Positions 51,972-61,040 of a stretch of DNA of 64,000 bases are shown here, piece after piece. The first letter of the stretch is position 1. The number at the start of each line of letters is the position of its first letter. The stretch covers positions 496,001-560,000 of the forward strand of contig CAWAMM010000002.1 of assembly GCA_963783145.1 (NCBI GenBank), given 5' to 3'. Position numbers and translations under genes: made by a program. Under the pieces are notes generated by a model. The model saw only the letters and a program-made list of their open reading frames with translations, ran no database searches and was not told where the DNA came from. The stretch is from DATGKG01 sp963783145. GTDB lineage: Bacteria; Desulfobacterota; Binatia; Binatales; Binataceae.

Positions 51972-54032
51972 ATGGATCATCCGATACCCGTAAGCTTCAT
52001 ACGCTGGATCATTCTGCTGCCCGCGATCGGCGCCGCGATCAATTTCTTCTTCGGCTATTGGATGCAGAAGAATCTCGGCAAGCGCGCGATCAGTTTCGTC
52101 GGATGCGGCGTAGTTATCGGCGCGTTTCTCATCGCAGTGATCGGTTTCGTGCGCATCCTCGCGCTGCCGCACCTGAGCCGCTTCATGATCGATCGGATGT
52201 GGCCGTGGTTCAGCGTCGGCGGCATCAACATCGACATCGCGTGGTGGCTCGACCCGCTCTCGATGATCATGGTGCTGATCATCACCGGCGTCGGCGGCCT
52301 CATCCACATTTATTCGACCGGCTACATGCACGACGACGAGGCGTACTGGCGCTTCTTCGGATGGCTCAACCTGTTCACCTTCGCGATGCTCATCCTGGTC
52401 CTCGGCGACAATCTGTTGCTGATGTTCGTCGGATGGGAGGGCGTGGGGCTGTGCTCCTTCGCGCTGATCGGCTTCTGGTACAAGGTCCTGCCCAACACCA
52501 CTGCCGGCAACAAAGCCTTCATCGTCAATCGCGTCGGCGACTGGGCCTTCGTCATCGGGCTCTACACCTTGTTCTGGGCCCTCGATTCGGTCGGGCATCC
52601 GACGCTGGTGACGCGCGAAATCGCGCAGTACGCGCCGCTGCTCGAAGGCCATATGGCCTATTTCGGAATGTCGGTCGCGACCTTCGTCACGCTGTTTTTC
52701 TTCCTCGGCGCGACCGGCAAATCGGCGCAGATTCCGCTCTACGTATGGCTCCCGGATGCGATGGCGGGTCCGACTCCGGTCAGCGCGCTAATCCACGCGG
52801 CGACGATGGTCACCGCGGGCGTTTACATGGTCGCGCGCCTCAACTTCCTCTTCTCGATGGCGCCCGGCACGATGGAATTCGTCGCCACCATCGGATGCTG
52901 CACCGCGCTGTTCGCAGCGACTATCGGCGTGGCGCAAAACGACATCAAGAAAGTTCTCGCCTACTCGACCGTCAGCCAGCTCGGCTACATGTTCGCGGCG
53001 GTCGGCGTCGGCGCGTATGCGGCGGGCGTTTTCCATCTGATGACGCACGCGTTTTTCAAAGCCTGCCTCTTCCTCGGCTCGGGCTCGGTCATCCACGCGA
53101 TGGGCGGCGAGCAGGACATGCGCAAGATGGGCGGGCTGCGGCACAAGATGCCGATCACGTTCATGACGTTCCTGGTCGCGACGTTTGCGATTGCGGGCAT
53201 CCCGCCGTTCGCCGGTTTCATGTCGAAGGACGAGATCATCTGGCAGGCGTTCGCGAAAGGCCATGCGATTCTGTGGTTCATGCTGTGGGTCGCGGCGGGA
53301 CTGACGGTGTTCTACATGTTCCGCCAGGTCTACATGACGTTCTTTGGCGAGTTCCGCGGCACCCATGAGCAGGAACATCACCTGCACGAGTCGCCGCCCT
53401 CGATGGCATACGTGCTGGTCGTGCTTGGCGCGCTGTCAGTGTTCGGCGGACTGCCGAAGATTCCGGAGTTCATCGCGACCTTCAAGCCGTTCGAGACGTT
53501 CCTCGATCCGGTGTTCAGCTCCGAAGTCACTCGCGCGGTGACGGAATCCGGTATTCACAACCACGGCATCGAGGCGGGATTCGCGGTGCTCGCATTCATC
53601 ATGGTGGTGGTCGGATGGTACACGGCGGACCTGATGTACCGGCAGCATCGCCTCGATCCGGAGCGCTTCAGCAGCAGGTTCGGCGGCGTCGCCTACGACC
53701 TTGTCTACAACAAGTACTACATCGACGAGATCTACAATGCGCTGGTGATTCAGCCGTACCTGGCGCTGTGCTTCGCGTTCGCATGGTTCGATCTGCATAT
53801 CATCGATGGGGTGGTGAACCTCGCGGCAACGATCGCGGTGATGCTCTCGATGCTGTCGGGGCTCTTCGATACTTACGTCGTCGACGGGCTGGTGAACCTC
53901 GCGTCGAATGAGACGCTCGCGATCGGCGGCCGCTTGCGCCGCCTCCAAACGGGTTCGATTAACGGATATCTCTACGGAATTCTTGCTGGAGTGATGGTCA
54001 TTCTGCTGGTGCGCGCGATCTTCCGCGCGTAG
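51972..54032 (+). CDS. nuoL: NADH dehydrogenase subunit L
   Basis: 686 residues with about 16 hydrophobic segments. Antiporter-like channel: FVGWEGVGLCSFALIGFWY, GKSAQIPLYVWLPDAMAGPTPVSALIHAATMVTAGVYM, LAYSTVSQLGYMFAA. NuoL pumps protons at the far end of the membrane arm and has a long C-terminal helix, visible here in the final 150 residues. Confidence 0.97.
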   Translation: MDHPIPVSFIRWIILLPAIGAAINFFFGYWMQKNLGKRAISFVGCGVVIGAFLIAVIGFVRILALPHLSRFMIDRMWPWFSVGGINIDIAWWLDPLSMIMVLIITGVGGLIHIYSTGYMHDDEAYWRFFGWLNLFTFAMLILVLGDNLLLMFVGWEGVGLCSFALIGFWYKVLPNTTAGNKAFIVNRVGDWAFVIGLYTLFWALDSVGHPTLVTREIAQYAPLLEGHMAYFGMSVATFVTLFFFLGATGKSAQIPLYVWLPDAMAGPTPVSALIHAATMVTAGVYMVARLNFLFSMAPGTMEFVATIGCCTALFAATIGVAQNDIKKVLAYSTVSQLGYMFAAVGVGAYAAGVFHLMTHAFFKACLFLGSGSVIHAMGGEQDMRKMGGLRHKMPITFMTFLVATFAIAGIPPFAGFMSKDEIIWQAFAKGHAILWFMLWVAAGLTVFYMFRQVYMTFFGEFRGTHEQEHHLHESPPSMAYVLVVLGALSVFGGLPKIPEFIATFKPFETFLDPVFSSEVTRAVTESGIHNHGIEAGFAVLAFIMVVVGWYTADLMYRQHRLDPERFSSRFGGVAYDLVYNKYYIDEIYNALVIQPYLALCFAFAWFDLHIIDGVVNLAATIAVMLSMLSGLFDTYVVDGLVNLASNETLAIGGRLRRLQTGSINGYLYGILAGVMVILLVRAIFRA

Positions 54033-54062
54033 GCGGCCGCTGCGAGAGGAAAGCTCTAACCA

Positions 54063-55571
54063 ATGAATCACGCGCTTACATTGATCACGTTCATTCCGGT
54101 TGCCGGGATGGTGCTGATCCTCGTCATGCCCGACGCGATGAAGAGCATGTTCAAGTGGATCGCGGTGGCGGCGACCATTCCGCAACTGCTCATCGCATGG
54201 TGGCTATTCGAGAATTTCGATACCACCACCACGGCGATGCAGTTCACCGAGAAGTATCCGTGGATTCCGCATTACAACATCAGCTACTTCCTCGGTGTCG
54301 ACGGCATCAGCATCTCGATGGTGCTGCTGACCGCGCTGATCTGCTTCATCTCGGTGTTTGCAAGCTTCAAGATCGACAAGGCGCCGAAGGCCTACTTCGC
54401 GCTGCTGCTCCTGCTCGATACCGGCATGATGGGTGTCTTCGCGTCGCTCGATTTTTTCCTGTTCTACATTTTCTGGGAAGTGATGCTGCTGCCGATGTAT
54501 TTTCTGATCGGCATCTGGGGCGGCCCTCGGCGCGAGTATGCCGCGATCAAGTTCTTCCTCTACACCTTGTTCGGCTCGGTGTTGATCCTGCTGGCGATGT
54601 TGGGGCTCTATTACTATGGCGCGACGCCGACCTTCGACATGACGGTGCTGGCGGCCAACGCCGGCAACTACACGATGAGCTTCCAGCGCTGGGCGTGGAT
54701 CGCGCTCTTCATCGGATTCGCGATCAAGATTCCCGCGTTCCCGTTCCACACCTGGTTGCCCGACGCGCACGTCGAAGCGCCCACCGCCATCAGCGTCATC
54801 CTGGCGGGCGTGCTGCTGAAGATGGGCACCTATGGCATCCTGCGAGTGAACTTCTCGATCCTGCCCGCCGCTAGTCATGACATGGCGTGGCTATTCCTCG
54901 GCGTGCTCGGCACGGTGAACATCGTGTATGGCGCGATGTGCGCGATGGCGCAGAAGGACTACAAGAAGCTCATCGCATATTCCTCGGTCAGCCACATGGG
55001 TTACGTGATGCTTGGGATGGCGTCGTTCACCGCCGCCGGCATCAACGGCGCGGTGCTGCAAATGTTCAATCATGGCACCATCACGGCGATGCTCTTCATC
55101 CTGGTTGGCGTGATTTACGATCGCGCGCATCATCGTGAGATCAACGGCTTCGGCGGCCTCGCGCAGCAGATGCCGGTGTACGCGGGCTTCACCGCATTCG
55201 CGTTTTTTGCCGGCCTCGGACTGCCGGCCCTGTCGGCTTTCATCTCGGAAGTGCTGGTGCTCCTCGGCGCATGGCAACTGCATCCGATTCTGACTGTCTT
55301 CGGCGCCGCGACCGCGATCCTCACTGCGGGCTACCTGCTGTGGACCTATCAGCGAATCTACCTCGGCCCGCTGAATGAGAAGTACAAGGACTTCTCCGAC
55401 ATGGATTTCCGCGAGATCGGGATGCTGGTGCCACTTGGAGTCATCGTCATCATCCTGGGATGGTATCCGCAGGCGATCCTCTCGCTGCTCAACACCTCGC
55501 TGGTGCATCTGAACCAGGTGGTGCTGAATACTCCGGCCGCCGCGGCTGCCGCCGTCGCGCTGGTTCACTAA
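54063..55571 (+). CDS. nuoM: NADH dehydrogenase subunit M
   Basis: 502 residues, about 13 hydrophobic segments. YFIFWEVMLLPMYFLIG-like FWEVMLLPMYFLIGIWGG, FPFHTWLPDAHVEAPTAISVILAGVLLKMGTYG and YSSVSHMGYVMLGMA identify it. A proton pump. Starts 30 bases after nuoL. Confidence 0.97.
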   Translation: MNHALTLITFIPVAGMVLILVMPDAMKSMFKWIAVAATIPQLLIAWWLFENFDTTTTAMQFTEKYPWIPHYNISYFLGVDGISISMVLLTALICFISVFASFKIDKAPKAYFALLLLLDTGMMGVFASLDFFLFYIFWEVMLLPMYFLIGIWGGPRREYAAIKFFLYTLFGSVLILLAMLGLYYYGATPTFDMTVLAANAGNYTMSFQRWAWIALFIGFAIKIPAFPFHTWLPDAHVEAPTAISVILAGVLLKMGTYGILRVNFSILPAASHDMAWLFLGVLGTVNIVYGAMCAMAQKDYKKLIAYSSVSHMGYVMLGMASFTAAGINGAVLQMFNHGTITAMLFILVGVIYDRAHHREINGFGGLAQQMPVYAGFTAFAFFAGLGLPALSAFISEVLVLLGAWQLHPILTVFGAATAILTAGYLLWTYQRIYLGPLNEKYKDFSDMDFREIGMLVPLGVIVIILGWYPQAILSLLNTSLVHLNQVVLNTPAAAAAAVALVH

Positions 55572-55574
55572 CCG

Positions 55575-57065
55575 ATGGATTTAGGGAATTTTGCCAGCCT
55601 GACGTTCTTCGTGCCCGAGCTGCTGCTCGCGTTCGGCGTGCTGGCGTTGATCCTCCTCGACCTCGTGATGAGCGAGAAGCGAGTGCTCGGCTATCTCGCG
55701 TTGATCCTTGCAGCGGGCTCGCTCCTGATGGTGGCGATGGAACCGACGCAAGCTGCCTCGGGCGCCTGGATGTTCCATCGGATGCTGGTGAGCGATGCGT
55801 TTGCGATTTTCTTCCGCGCGCTGATCGCGCTCGCGGCCGTCATCGCGGTGTGGATGTCGATTGGCTCCAAGGAAGCGGCAAGCTGCGACCAGGGTGAGTA
55901 TTACGCGATCCTGCTCGCGAGCACCTTTGCGATGTTCCTCATGGCTGAATCCGGCAACCTGCTGATGGCGTATCTGTCGCTCGAGTTCGTCAGCCTCACC
56001 TCCTACATTTTGACGGGATTTCTCCGCCATAATCGCCGCTCGCAAGAAGCCGCGCTGAAGTACCTCATTTACGGCGGGGTCGCCTCGGGCACGATGATCT
56101 ACGGGATGAGCTGGATCTTCGGCATCGCGGGCTCGATGGACTTCGTCGCGATCAACAAGGCGCTGTTCGCGAGCGGTCATGCGCCCGCGCTCGCGGTCTA
56201 CATCTCGCTGGTGCTGATTCTCGCCGGGATGGGATACAAGGTAGCGTCTGTCCCGTTCCATATGTGGGCGCCTGACGTTTACACCGGCGCGCCGATTCCG
56301 ATCACGACCTTTCTCGCGATCGGCTCCAAGGCCGCAGGCTTCGCGCTGCTGGTGCGCTTCTTCTTCCCGGCGATTTCGCATCTGACCGAGGCCGGCAACT
56401 GGCAGGCGCTGAGCGGCGTCGATTGGCCGCAACTGCTGCTCGTCGTATGCATCATCACGATGTCGCTCGGCAACCTCGCCGCGCTGCAGCAGACCAACAT
56501 GAAGCGGCTACTCGCGTATTCGAGTATTGCGCAGGCCGGCTACGCGCTGATGGGCTTCGTGGTGCTCTCCAACGACGGCATCCAGGCGATGCTGTTTTAC
56601 CTGGTCGCCTACTACCTGATGGATGCGGGCGCTTTTCTGGTCGTCATGATCGTCGCGAATGAAACCGGCAGTGAAGATGTCGAAGCGTATCGCGGCCTCG
56701 CATGGCGCGGCGGCCTCGTGCCCGCCCTCGCGCTGACAATCTTCCTTTTCTCGTTGACCGGCATTCCGCTAACCATCGGTTTTATCGGCAAGTTCTATCT
56801 CTTCGCCGCAGTGATAAAGCGCAAGATGTACGTGCTCGCGCTGATCGGCGTACTGAACTCGGTGGTAGCACTTTTCTACTATTTGAAGCCGATTCGAAAA
56901 ATGTTCCTCGAGCAGCCCACCGGGGAGGAGCCTCCCTTCCGCATCGAGGCGTGGAACTACGGCCTGATGGGAGTGTTGGCGACCGCGACGATCGCGCTGG
57001 GACTTTACTGGACCCCGGTTATCGCGTTCGCGAATCGCTCATTGCATTTCTTCGTCGGCGTTTAA
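55575..57065 (+). CDS. nuoN: NADH dehydrogenase subunit N
   Basis: 496 residues, about 14 hydrophobic segments. YLSLEFVSLTSYILTGF, MGYKVASVPFHMWAPDVYTGAPIPITTFLAIGSKAAGFALLVR and YSSIAQAGYALMGFVVL are standard NuoN. The last gene of the block, which starts 3 bases after nuoM. It pumps protons in the membrane arm. Confidence 0.97.
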   Translation: MDLGNFASLTFFVPELLLAFGVLALILLDLVMSEKRVLGYLALILAAGSLLMVAMEPTQAASGAWMFHRMLVSDAFAIFFRALIALAAVIAVWMSIGSKEAASCDQGEYYAILLASTFAMFLMAESGNLLMAYLSLEFVSLTSYILTGFLRHNRRSQEAALKYLIYGGVASGTMIYGMSWIFGIAGSMDFVAINKALFASGHAPALAVYISLVLILAGMGYKVASVPFHMWAPDVYTGAPIPITTFLAIGSKAAGFALLVRFFFPAISHLTEAGNWQALSGVDWPQLLLVVCIITMSLGNLAALQQTNMKRLLAYSSIAQAGYALMGFVVLSNDGIQAMLFYLVAYYLMDAGAFLVVMIVANETGSEDVEAYRGLAWRGGLVPALALTIFLFSLTGIPLTIGFIGKFYLFAAVIKRKMYVLALIGVLNSVVALFYYLKPIRKMFLEQPTGEEPPFRIEAWNYGLMGVLATATIALGLYWTPVIAFANRSLHFFVGV

Positions 57066-57284
57066 AAACCCTTCTCTCCCAGTCAGATTTGCGACACCGC
57101 GGCCGGTGAGCCGTGCATCGCTGATTGCCCGACATCGTGAACGATTACCCCATATCGTCGCCGACCGATCGGACTATTTGAATTAATCGCTGCATCCTCT
57201 CGTCTACCCATGCATACCCAAACGGCATCCGGCTTGCTGCTTTGGCAAGTGGTCGCCGAACTTCCACAAGGAGAACCTACACTC

Positions 57285-57650
57285 ATGAAATCGAATCGAC
57301 TATTCGCAACCGCCGCTCTGCTCGGTGCCATCTCGTTCGCGATGCCTATCTATGCCCATGCGCAGGACAATTCCATGGAAGGCGGCGCGAAGGAGATGTA
57401 TCACGGCGCGAAAACTGACGTGAAAGACACCGCCATTACCACCAAGATCAAAGGTGCGCTCGACACCGATCCGATCACCAAGAGCTACACCATCCACGTC
57501 GACACCAACGATGGCATCGTCAGCTTGACTGGTGATGTACCCAACGCGTCGGTGATGAAGGAAGCCGAGAAAATTGCGGTCAACACCGAACACGTCAAAA
57601 GCGTGCAGAACAATCTGAAGATCGACGCCTCCAACGCGTCTGCGATGTAA
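57285..57650 (+). CDS. Exported BON-domain protein
   Basis: 121 residues from the ATG at 57285 with AAGGAGAA upstream. A signal peptide covers residues 1-26 (AALLGAISFAMPIYAHA). The BON domain, VKDTAITTKIKGALDTDPITKSYTIHVDTNDGIVSLTGDVP and AVNTEHVKSVQNNLKI, binds phospholipid in proteins such as OsmY. Likely periplasmic and stress-related. Ends at a strong terminator. Confidence 0.92.
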   Translation: MKSNRLFATAALLGAISFAMPIYAHAQDNSMEGGAKEMYHGAKTDVKDTAITTKIKGALDTDPITKSYTIHVDTNDGIVSLTGDVPNASVMKEAEKIAVNTEHVKSVQNNLKIDASNASAM

Positions 57651-57677
57651 AGAACTTCCTCCTCCTGTTGTTGCCCC

Positions 57678-57717
57678 GCGCTGCCGCTCGAACTCCCCGG
57701 GCGGCAGCGCATTTTTT
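57678..57717 (+). terminator. Rho-independent terminator of the BON gene
   Basis: A perfect 10-base stem, GCGCTGCCGC (57678-57687) with GCGGCAGCGC (57701-57710), a 13-base loop, and six Ts at 57712-57717. It lies 27 bases after the BON stop codon. A textbook intrinsic terminator. Confidence 0.9.
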
Positions 57718-57745
57718 GGCCCCGCGAAACCACGGTCGAAATCGC

Positions 57746-58609
57746 CTAGGGGAATACGATGGTGCGATTGCCGTGGACGAGCACCCGCTTCTGCAGATGC
57801 GCACGGACCGCCTGTGCGAGAACGGTTACCTCGACATCCTTGCCGATGCGCGCCAGCTCGGCGACCGTATCGCCATGCGTGACCGGCGTGGTTGCCTGCG
57901 CGATGATGGGGCCGGCATCGAGCTCCTCGGTGATGTAATGCGCGGTGGCGCCGATTAACTTGACGCCTCGATCGTGCGCCTGTTTGTAGGGTCGCGCGCC
58001 GGCAAAGGCGGGCAGGAAGCTGTGGTGGATGTTGACGATCGGCCTGCCCCAGTGGGCGAGGAAATCGCCGGATAGCACCTGCATGTATCGCGCGAGCACC
58101 ACCGTGTCGGCGCGGACTTCATTCAGATGCGCGAGCAGTTGCGCCTCGGCCATGGCCTTGGTGTCCCTGGTGATCGGTATCAGCGTGAAGGGGATCTTGA
58201 ACGGCTGCACCAGCGGCTCGAGGTCGCGATGATTCGAAACCACCCCAACGATTTCCGCATCGAGCTCGCTCTCATGATGGCGGCTGAGTAAATCCATCAT
58301 GCAATGCGGCAGCTTCGACACCATCAGCACCAGGCGATCGCGGCGGGCGGCATCATAGAGTTGCCAGTTGAGTTGGAGGCCGGGAAGGAGCGCGGGTAAC
58401 GAGGTAGCGAGGTCGCCGCGAAGTTGCGCTATCGGTACCGACGCACTGTCGAAAAAGATTCGCCAGAAGAATTGGCCGTCCTCAAAATCGGTGTGCTGAT
58501 CCGAGGTGATGATGTTGCAGCCATTGCGAAACAGATGGTTGGAGACGCGCGCGATGATGCCCGGCTGATCGAGGCACGAGATGAGGAGAACCGCTTTTTC
58601 GCCTGCCAC
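57746..58609 (-). CDS. purU: Formyltetrahydrofolate deformylase
   Basis: 287 residues from GTG at 58609. An ACT domain at the start (LLISCLDQPGIIARVSNHLF) and a formyltransferase fold with NIHHSFLPAFAGARPYKQAHDRGVKLIGATAHY. The NxH...D catalytic set of the N10-formyl-THF hydrolase is in VNIHHSFLP and EELDAGPII. It releases formate for purine synthesis and balances one-carbon units. Confidence 0.95.
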   Translation of the reverse strand: MAGEKAVLLISCLDQPGIIARVSNHLFRNGCNIITSDQHTDFEDGQFFWRIFFDSASVPIAQLRGDLATSLPALLPGLQLNWQLYDAARRDRLVLMVSKLPHCMMDLLSRHHESELDAEIVGVVSNHRDLEPLVQPFKIPFTLIPITRDTKAMAEAQLLAHLNEVRADTVVLARYMQVLSGDFLAHWGRPIVNIHHSFLPAFAGARPYKQAHDRGVKLIGATAHYITEELDAGPIIAQATTPVTHGDTVAELARIGKDVEVTVLAQAVRAHLQKRVLVHGNRTIVFP

Positions 58610-58675
58610 GTTGAGACCCCGGTCGATTCTATTGGCATCGGTTGAGTTCAGACAAACCGACCTCTCTATTGCCGC

Positions 58676-59545
58676 TTAGCAGCGTCGCGCCGCGAGTGCT
58701 TTGGCACGTCTCCGTTCATGACGATTGCCGGTAAACATTGAACTTAATGGGTTTGTTTTTGCATTTTCATGGATCGATGCCGAAGCCTCGAAGTGGGTTT
58801 GTTTTTGCACTTTTGGACGCGACGGAGGCACGATTCGAGGCCCTTCGGGAGTCTCAGCGGCACTTCTGGGCGATGCTGAATAGTGGGTTTGTTTTTGCGT
58901 TTTCGATATCAACGAAAAGCCGCCGATCCGTTGACTTTTCAGCCCTTCGAGGTCGGAGGCGGCACGCCGAATGGCTCTATCGAGGCAGCCCGAATACCGG
59001 AGAATCGCTCCCGCCTCGCGGGGGCCCGGGATGGTCGGCCGCCACAACCCGGAGCGCCGCAATCGCTCGCGCTCGGCCCGCAGTCGCGCCGCGTGGATCG
59101 GATTCGCGACCGCGATGCGCTCATCCATCTCGCGGTCGCGCTGTTGATGATATTTGAGTGCCGCGAGGTTCTCGTAGCGCAGCATCGCGGCCATCCGAAC
59201 ATAGGACTTCGCCATCGTCGCAACGCAGCTTTCTTCCAACTGGCCCTGTGGTTTGAACTCATCACGGAGCCCGGCCAGCGTCTCCTCAAAGTCGCGATGC
59301 TGCCGCGGTGACCATCGCTGCGAGGCGACGAAGAATCCATGTTTGATGGCGTTTCGCGCGACCTTCGCCTTTCCGTTGGGACTTCGCGGGCCGGTCGAGC
59401 GCGCGGCGTTGCAGCGATTGGCCTCGATACGGCGTTGGGTAAGCGCAATCGGACGGCGGCGAGTAGTAATTGAGGTGGATACTGATGGGAAGGGCTGCCA
59501 TAGCGCATGCCTCCTTGGGATACGGCCGCGAAGTAGTGCGGCCAT
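58676..59545 (-). CDS. Mobile-type TGPRTPEGKA-motif protein with repeat-derived tail
   Basis: 289 residues. After a variable start, IEANRCNAARSTGPRSPNGKAKVARNAIKHGFF is the motif of a widespread family of unknown function found in many copies in soil bacteria. Helical CVATMAKSYVRMAAMLRYENLAALKYHQQRDRE follows. The last about 80 residues contain KQTH/KTNP segments made by a short DNA repeat (58748-58904). The 5' end is uncertain: another frame with a stronger Shine-Dalgarno starts at 59508, so a frameshift near the start is possible. Function unknown. Confidence 0.6.
   Translation of the reverse strand: MAALLRGRIPRRHALWQPFPSVSTSITTRRRPIALTQRRIEANRCNAARSTGPRSPNGKAKVARNAIKHGFFVASQRWSPRQHRDFEETLAGLRDEFKPQGQLEESCVATMAKSYVRMAAMLRYENLAALKYHQQRDREMDERIAVANPIHAARLRAERERLRRSGLWRPTIPGPREAGAILRYSGCLDRAIRRAASDLEGLKSQRIGGFSLISKTQKQTHYSASPRSAAETPEGPRIVPPSRPKVQKQTHFEASASIHENAKTNPLSSMFTGNRHERRRAKALAARRC
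58748..58904 (+). repeat. Three short T-rich interspersed repeats
   Basis: 58748-58768, 58794-58814 and 58884-58904 share the core TGGGTTTGTTTTTGC. They lie in the 3' part of the mobile-type gene. On the reverse strand two copies are read as KQTH and one as KTNP, because the frame relative to the repeat differs, so the repeat acts at DNA level. Confidence 0.8.
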
Positions 59546-59584
59546 AACCCCTTAGCATTTACCTATGACACCCGGTTGTCTAGC

Positions 59585-59696
59585 CCCTCTCCCTCCCGCG
59601 TCCGTTTTCGCTCCTCCCCCGTAGGAAATCGGGGGAGGTGGCCCAGCGCGATTCATGCGATGGCCGCGCGCATGAATCGTGATGGGTCGGAGAGGG
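59585..59696. repeat. Nested palindrome, REP-like (copy 4)
   Basis: An outer stem CCCTCTCC/GGAGAGGG (59585-59592/59689-59696) encloses CCTCCCCCG/CGGGGGAGG (59613-59638) and a perfect 10-base stem GATTCATGCG/CGCATGAATC (59650-59659/59669-59678). It fills the gap between the mobile-type gene and the antitoxin gene, and its G/C-rich arms resemble those of the other copies. Confidence 0.75.
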
Positions 59697-59806
59697 ACAT
59701 CAGCTCTGGATTCTGCGCCCTCTCCGTTACGGTCACGAGTAAGGGCGATGTACTCTCGCTGACTCAAAGTGCCGGATGATATCGTTTTTATAGAGGTCCC
59801 TCTCGG

Positions 59807-60055
59807 ATGGCTCAGCTCATCATCAGAAATTTAGAAGAAAGCCTAAGGTCGCGGCTTCGACTCCGCGCCAAACGTAACGGCCGCAGCATCGAAGAGGAGG
59901 TCCGCAAGATTCTATCCGATGCGCTACGAGCCGAAGACGTTTCCGATACGGCGCCGTTGGGGAGTCGATTGCGAAAGCGCTTCGCGCACACCGGTTTGGA
60001 CGCGGACATTTCGGAACTGCGAGGCCACCATGCTCGCCCGGGAGATGTCTCCTAG
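59807..60055 (+). CDS. FitA-like antitoxin without a toxin
   Basis: 82 residues. MAQLIIRNLEESLRSRLRLRAKRNGRSIEEEVRKILSDAL is the ribbon-helix-helix of FitA/VapB antitoxins, and the tail ISELRGHHARPGDVS is the segment that normally blocks the PIN toxin FitB. The following gene is rsmI, not a PIN-domain gene, so the toxin is missing. It may now be a plain DNA-binding regulator, or act on a toxin coded elsewhere. Confidence 0.85.
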   Translation: MAQLIIRNLEESLRSRLRLRAKRNGRSIEEEVRKILSDALRAEDVSDTAPLGSRLRKRFAHTGLDADISELRGHHARPGDVS

Positions 60056-60059
60056 AGCG

Positions 60060-60941
60060 ATGGCGCGGGGCGAGGAATCAAAGCATCGCGGAGGGGAGGG
60101 CATCCTCTATGTGGTCGCGATGCCGATTGGGAATCCCGGCGATATCACCATTCGCGCGCTCGAAGTCCTGCGCGAGGTCGACCTCATCGCATGCGAGGAC
60201 ACGAGGCGCGCCGGTGCGATGCTCGCGGCGCATCAAATCAGGAAACCGCTCACCAGCCATTTCGAGCACAATGAAGAGCGGCGCGTGCCGGAACTTATCG
60301 AGCGGATGATGGCCGGCGAGCGCGTCGCACTCGTCACCGATGCAGGCACGCCGGCAATCTCCGATCCGGGCTATCGGCTGGTGCGTGCCGCGCATGAGGC
60401 GGGGATTCGCGTGAGCGCGGTGCCGGGCGCCTCGGCGGCGATCGCGGCGCTCTCGATTTCGGGCATCGCCACCAGTCGTTTCAGCTTCGAAGGATTTTTG
60501 CCCGCGCGCGACTCGGCGCGGCGCAAAGCGCTCGAGGCTCTGCGTACCGAATCGCGCACGATGATTTTCTATGAAGCCGCGCGCCGGCTCGGCGAGACAC
60601 TCGCGGAGATGGCCCAGGTTTTCGGCCTCGAGCGCAATGCTGTGGTGGTACGCGAAATCACCAAGACCTATGAAGAGGTGATTCGCGGCTCGCTCGCGCA
60701 GCTTGCCGAACGGTTCGGAGGCGAGCAGGCGCTGGGTGAGATCGTCATCATCATCGAAGGTGCGCCGGAAAAAGATAACCGCGCGTCTTCATTAGCGGGT
60801 GCGCTCGCGGTTGAGGATCTCATCGATGCGGGACTGAGCCTGAAGCAGGCGAGCGCGCTCATCGCGAAGCTGACCGGCGCCAGCCGCCGCGACATTTACC
60901 AGGAAGCGTTGAAGCATCGCCGCGAAACCGACGCGAAATAA
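60060..60941 (+). CDS. rsmI: 16S rRNA (cytidine1402-2'-O)-methyltransferase
   Basis: 293 residues from the ATG at 60060. VVAMPIGNPGDITIRALEVLREVDLIACEDTR, VALVTDAGTPAISDPGYRLV and VSAVPGASAAIAALSISGI are the tetrapyrrole-methylase fold of RsmI. It uses SAM to methylate C1402 ribose in 16S rRNA. The start is 4 bases after the antitoxin stop; earlier in-frame ATGs at 60030 and 60045 are possible. Confidence 0.93.
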   Translation: MARGEESKHRGGEGILYVVAMPIGNPGDITIRALEVLREVDLIACEDTRRAGAMLAAHQIRKPLTSHFEHNEERRVPELIERMMAGERVALVTDAGTPAISDPGYRLVRAAHEAGIRVSAVPGASAAIAALSISGIATSRFSFEGFLPARDSARRKALEALRTESRTMIFYEAARRLGETLAEMAQVFGLERNAVVVREITKTYEEVIRGSLAQLAERFGGEQALGEIVIIIEGAPEKDNRASSLAGALAVEDLIDAGLSLKQASALIAKLTGASRRDIYQEALKHRRETDAK

Positions 60942-61040
60942 AAATTCGTGCTGGCCGATTGGTCAGTGATTCGGTGGGAAACTCGCTCACGCACGGTTGA
61001 AGTCGAAGCGGCGAAGCGATTGAATGCCTTCAGGGGTGGG

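Noticed and set aside
58939..59508. A 189-codon reverse-strand frame with a strong Shine-Dalgarno (AAGGAGG).
   Set aside because: The conserved TGPRSPNGKAK motif is in the other frame, so this one is not the protein. A frameshift at the start of the real gene is still possible.
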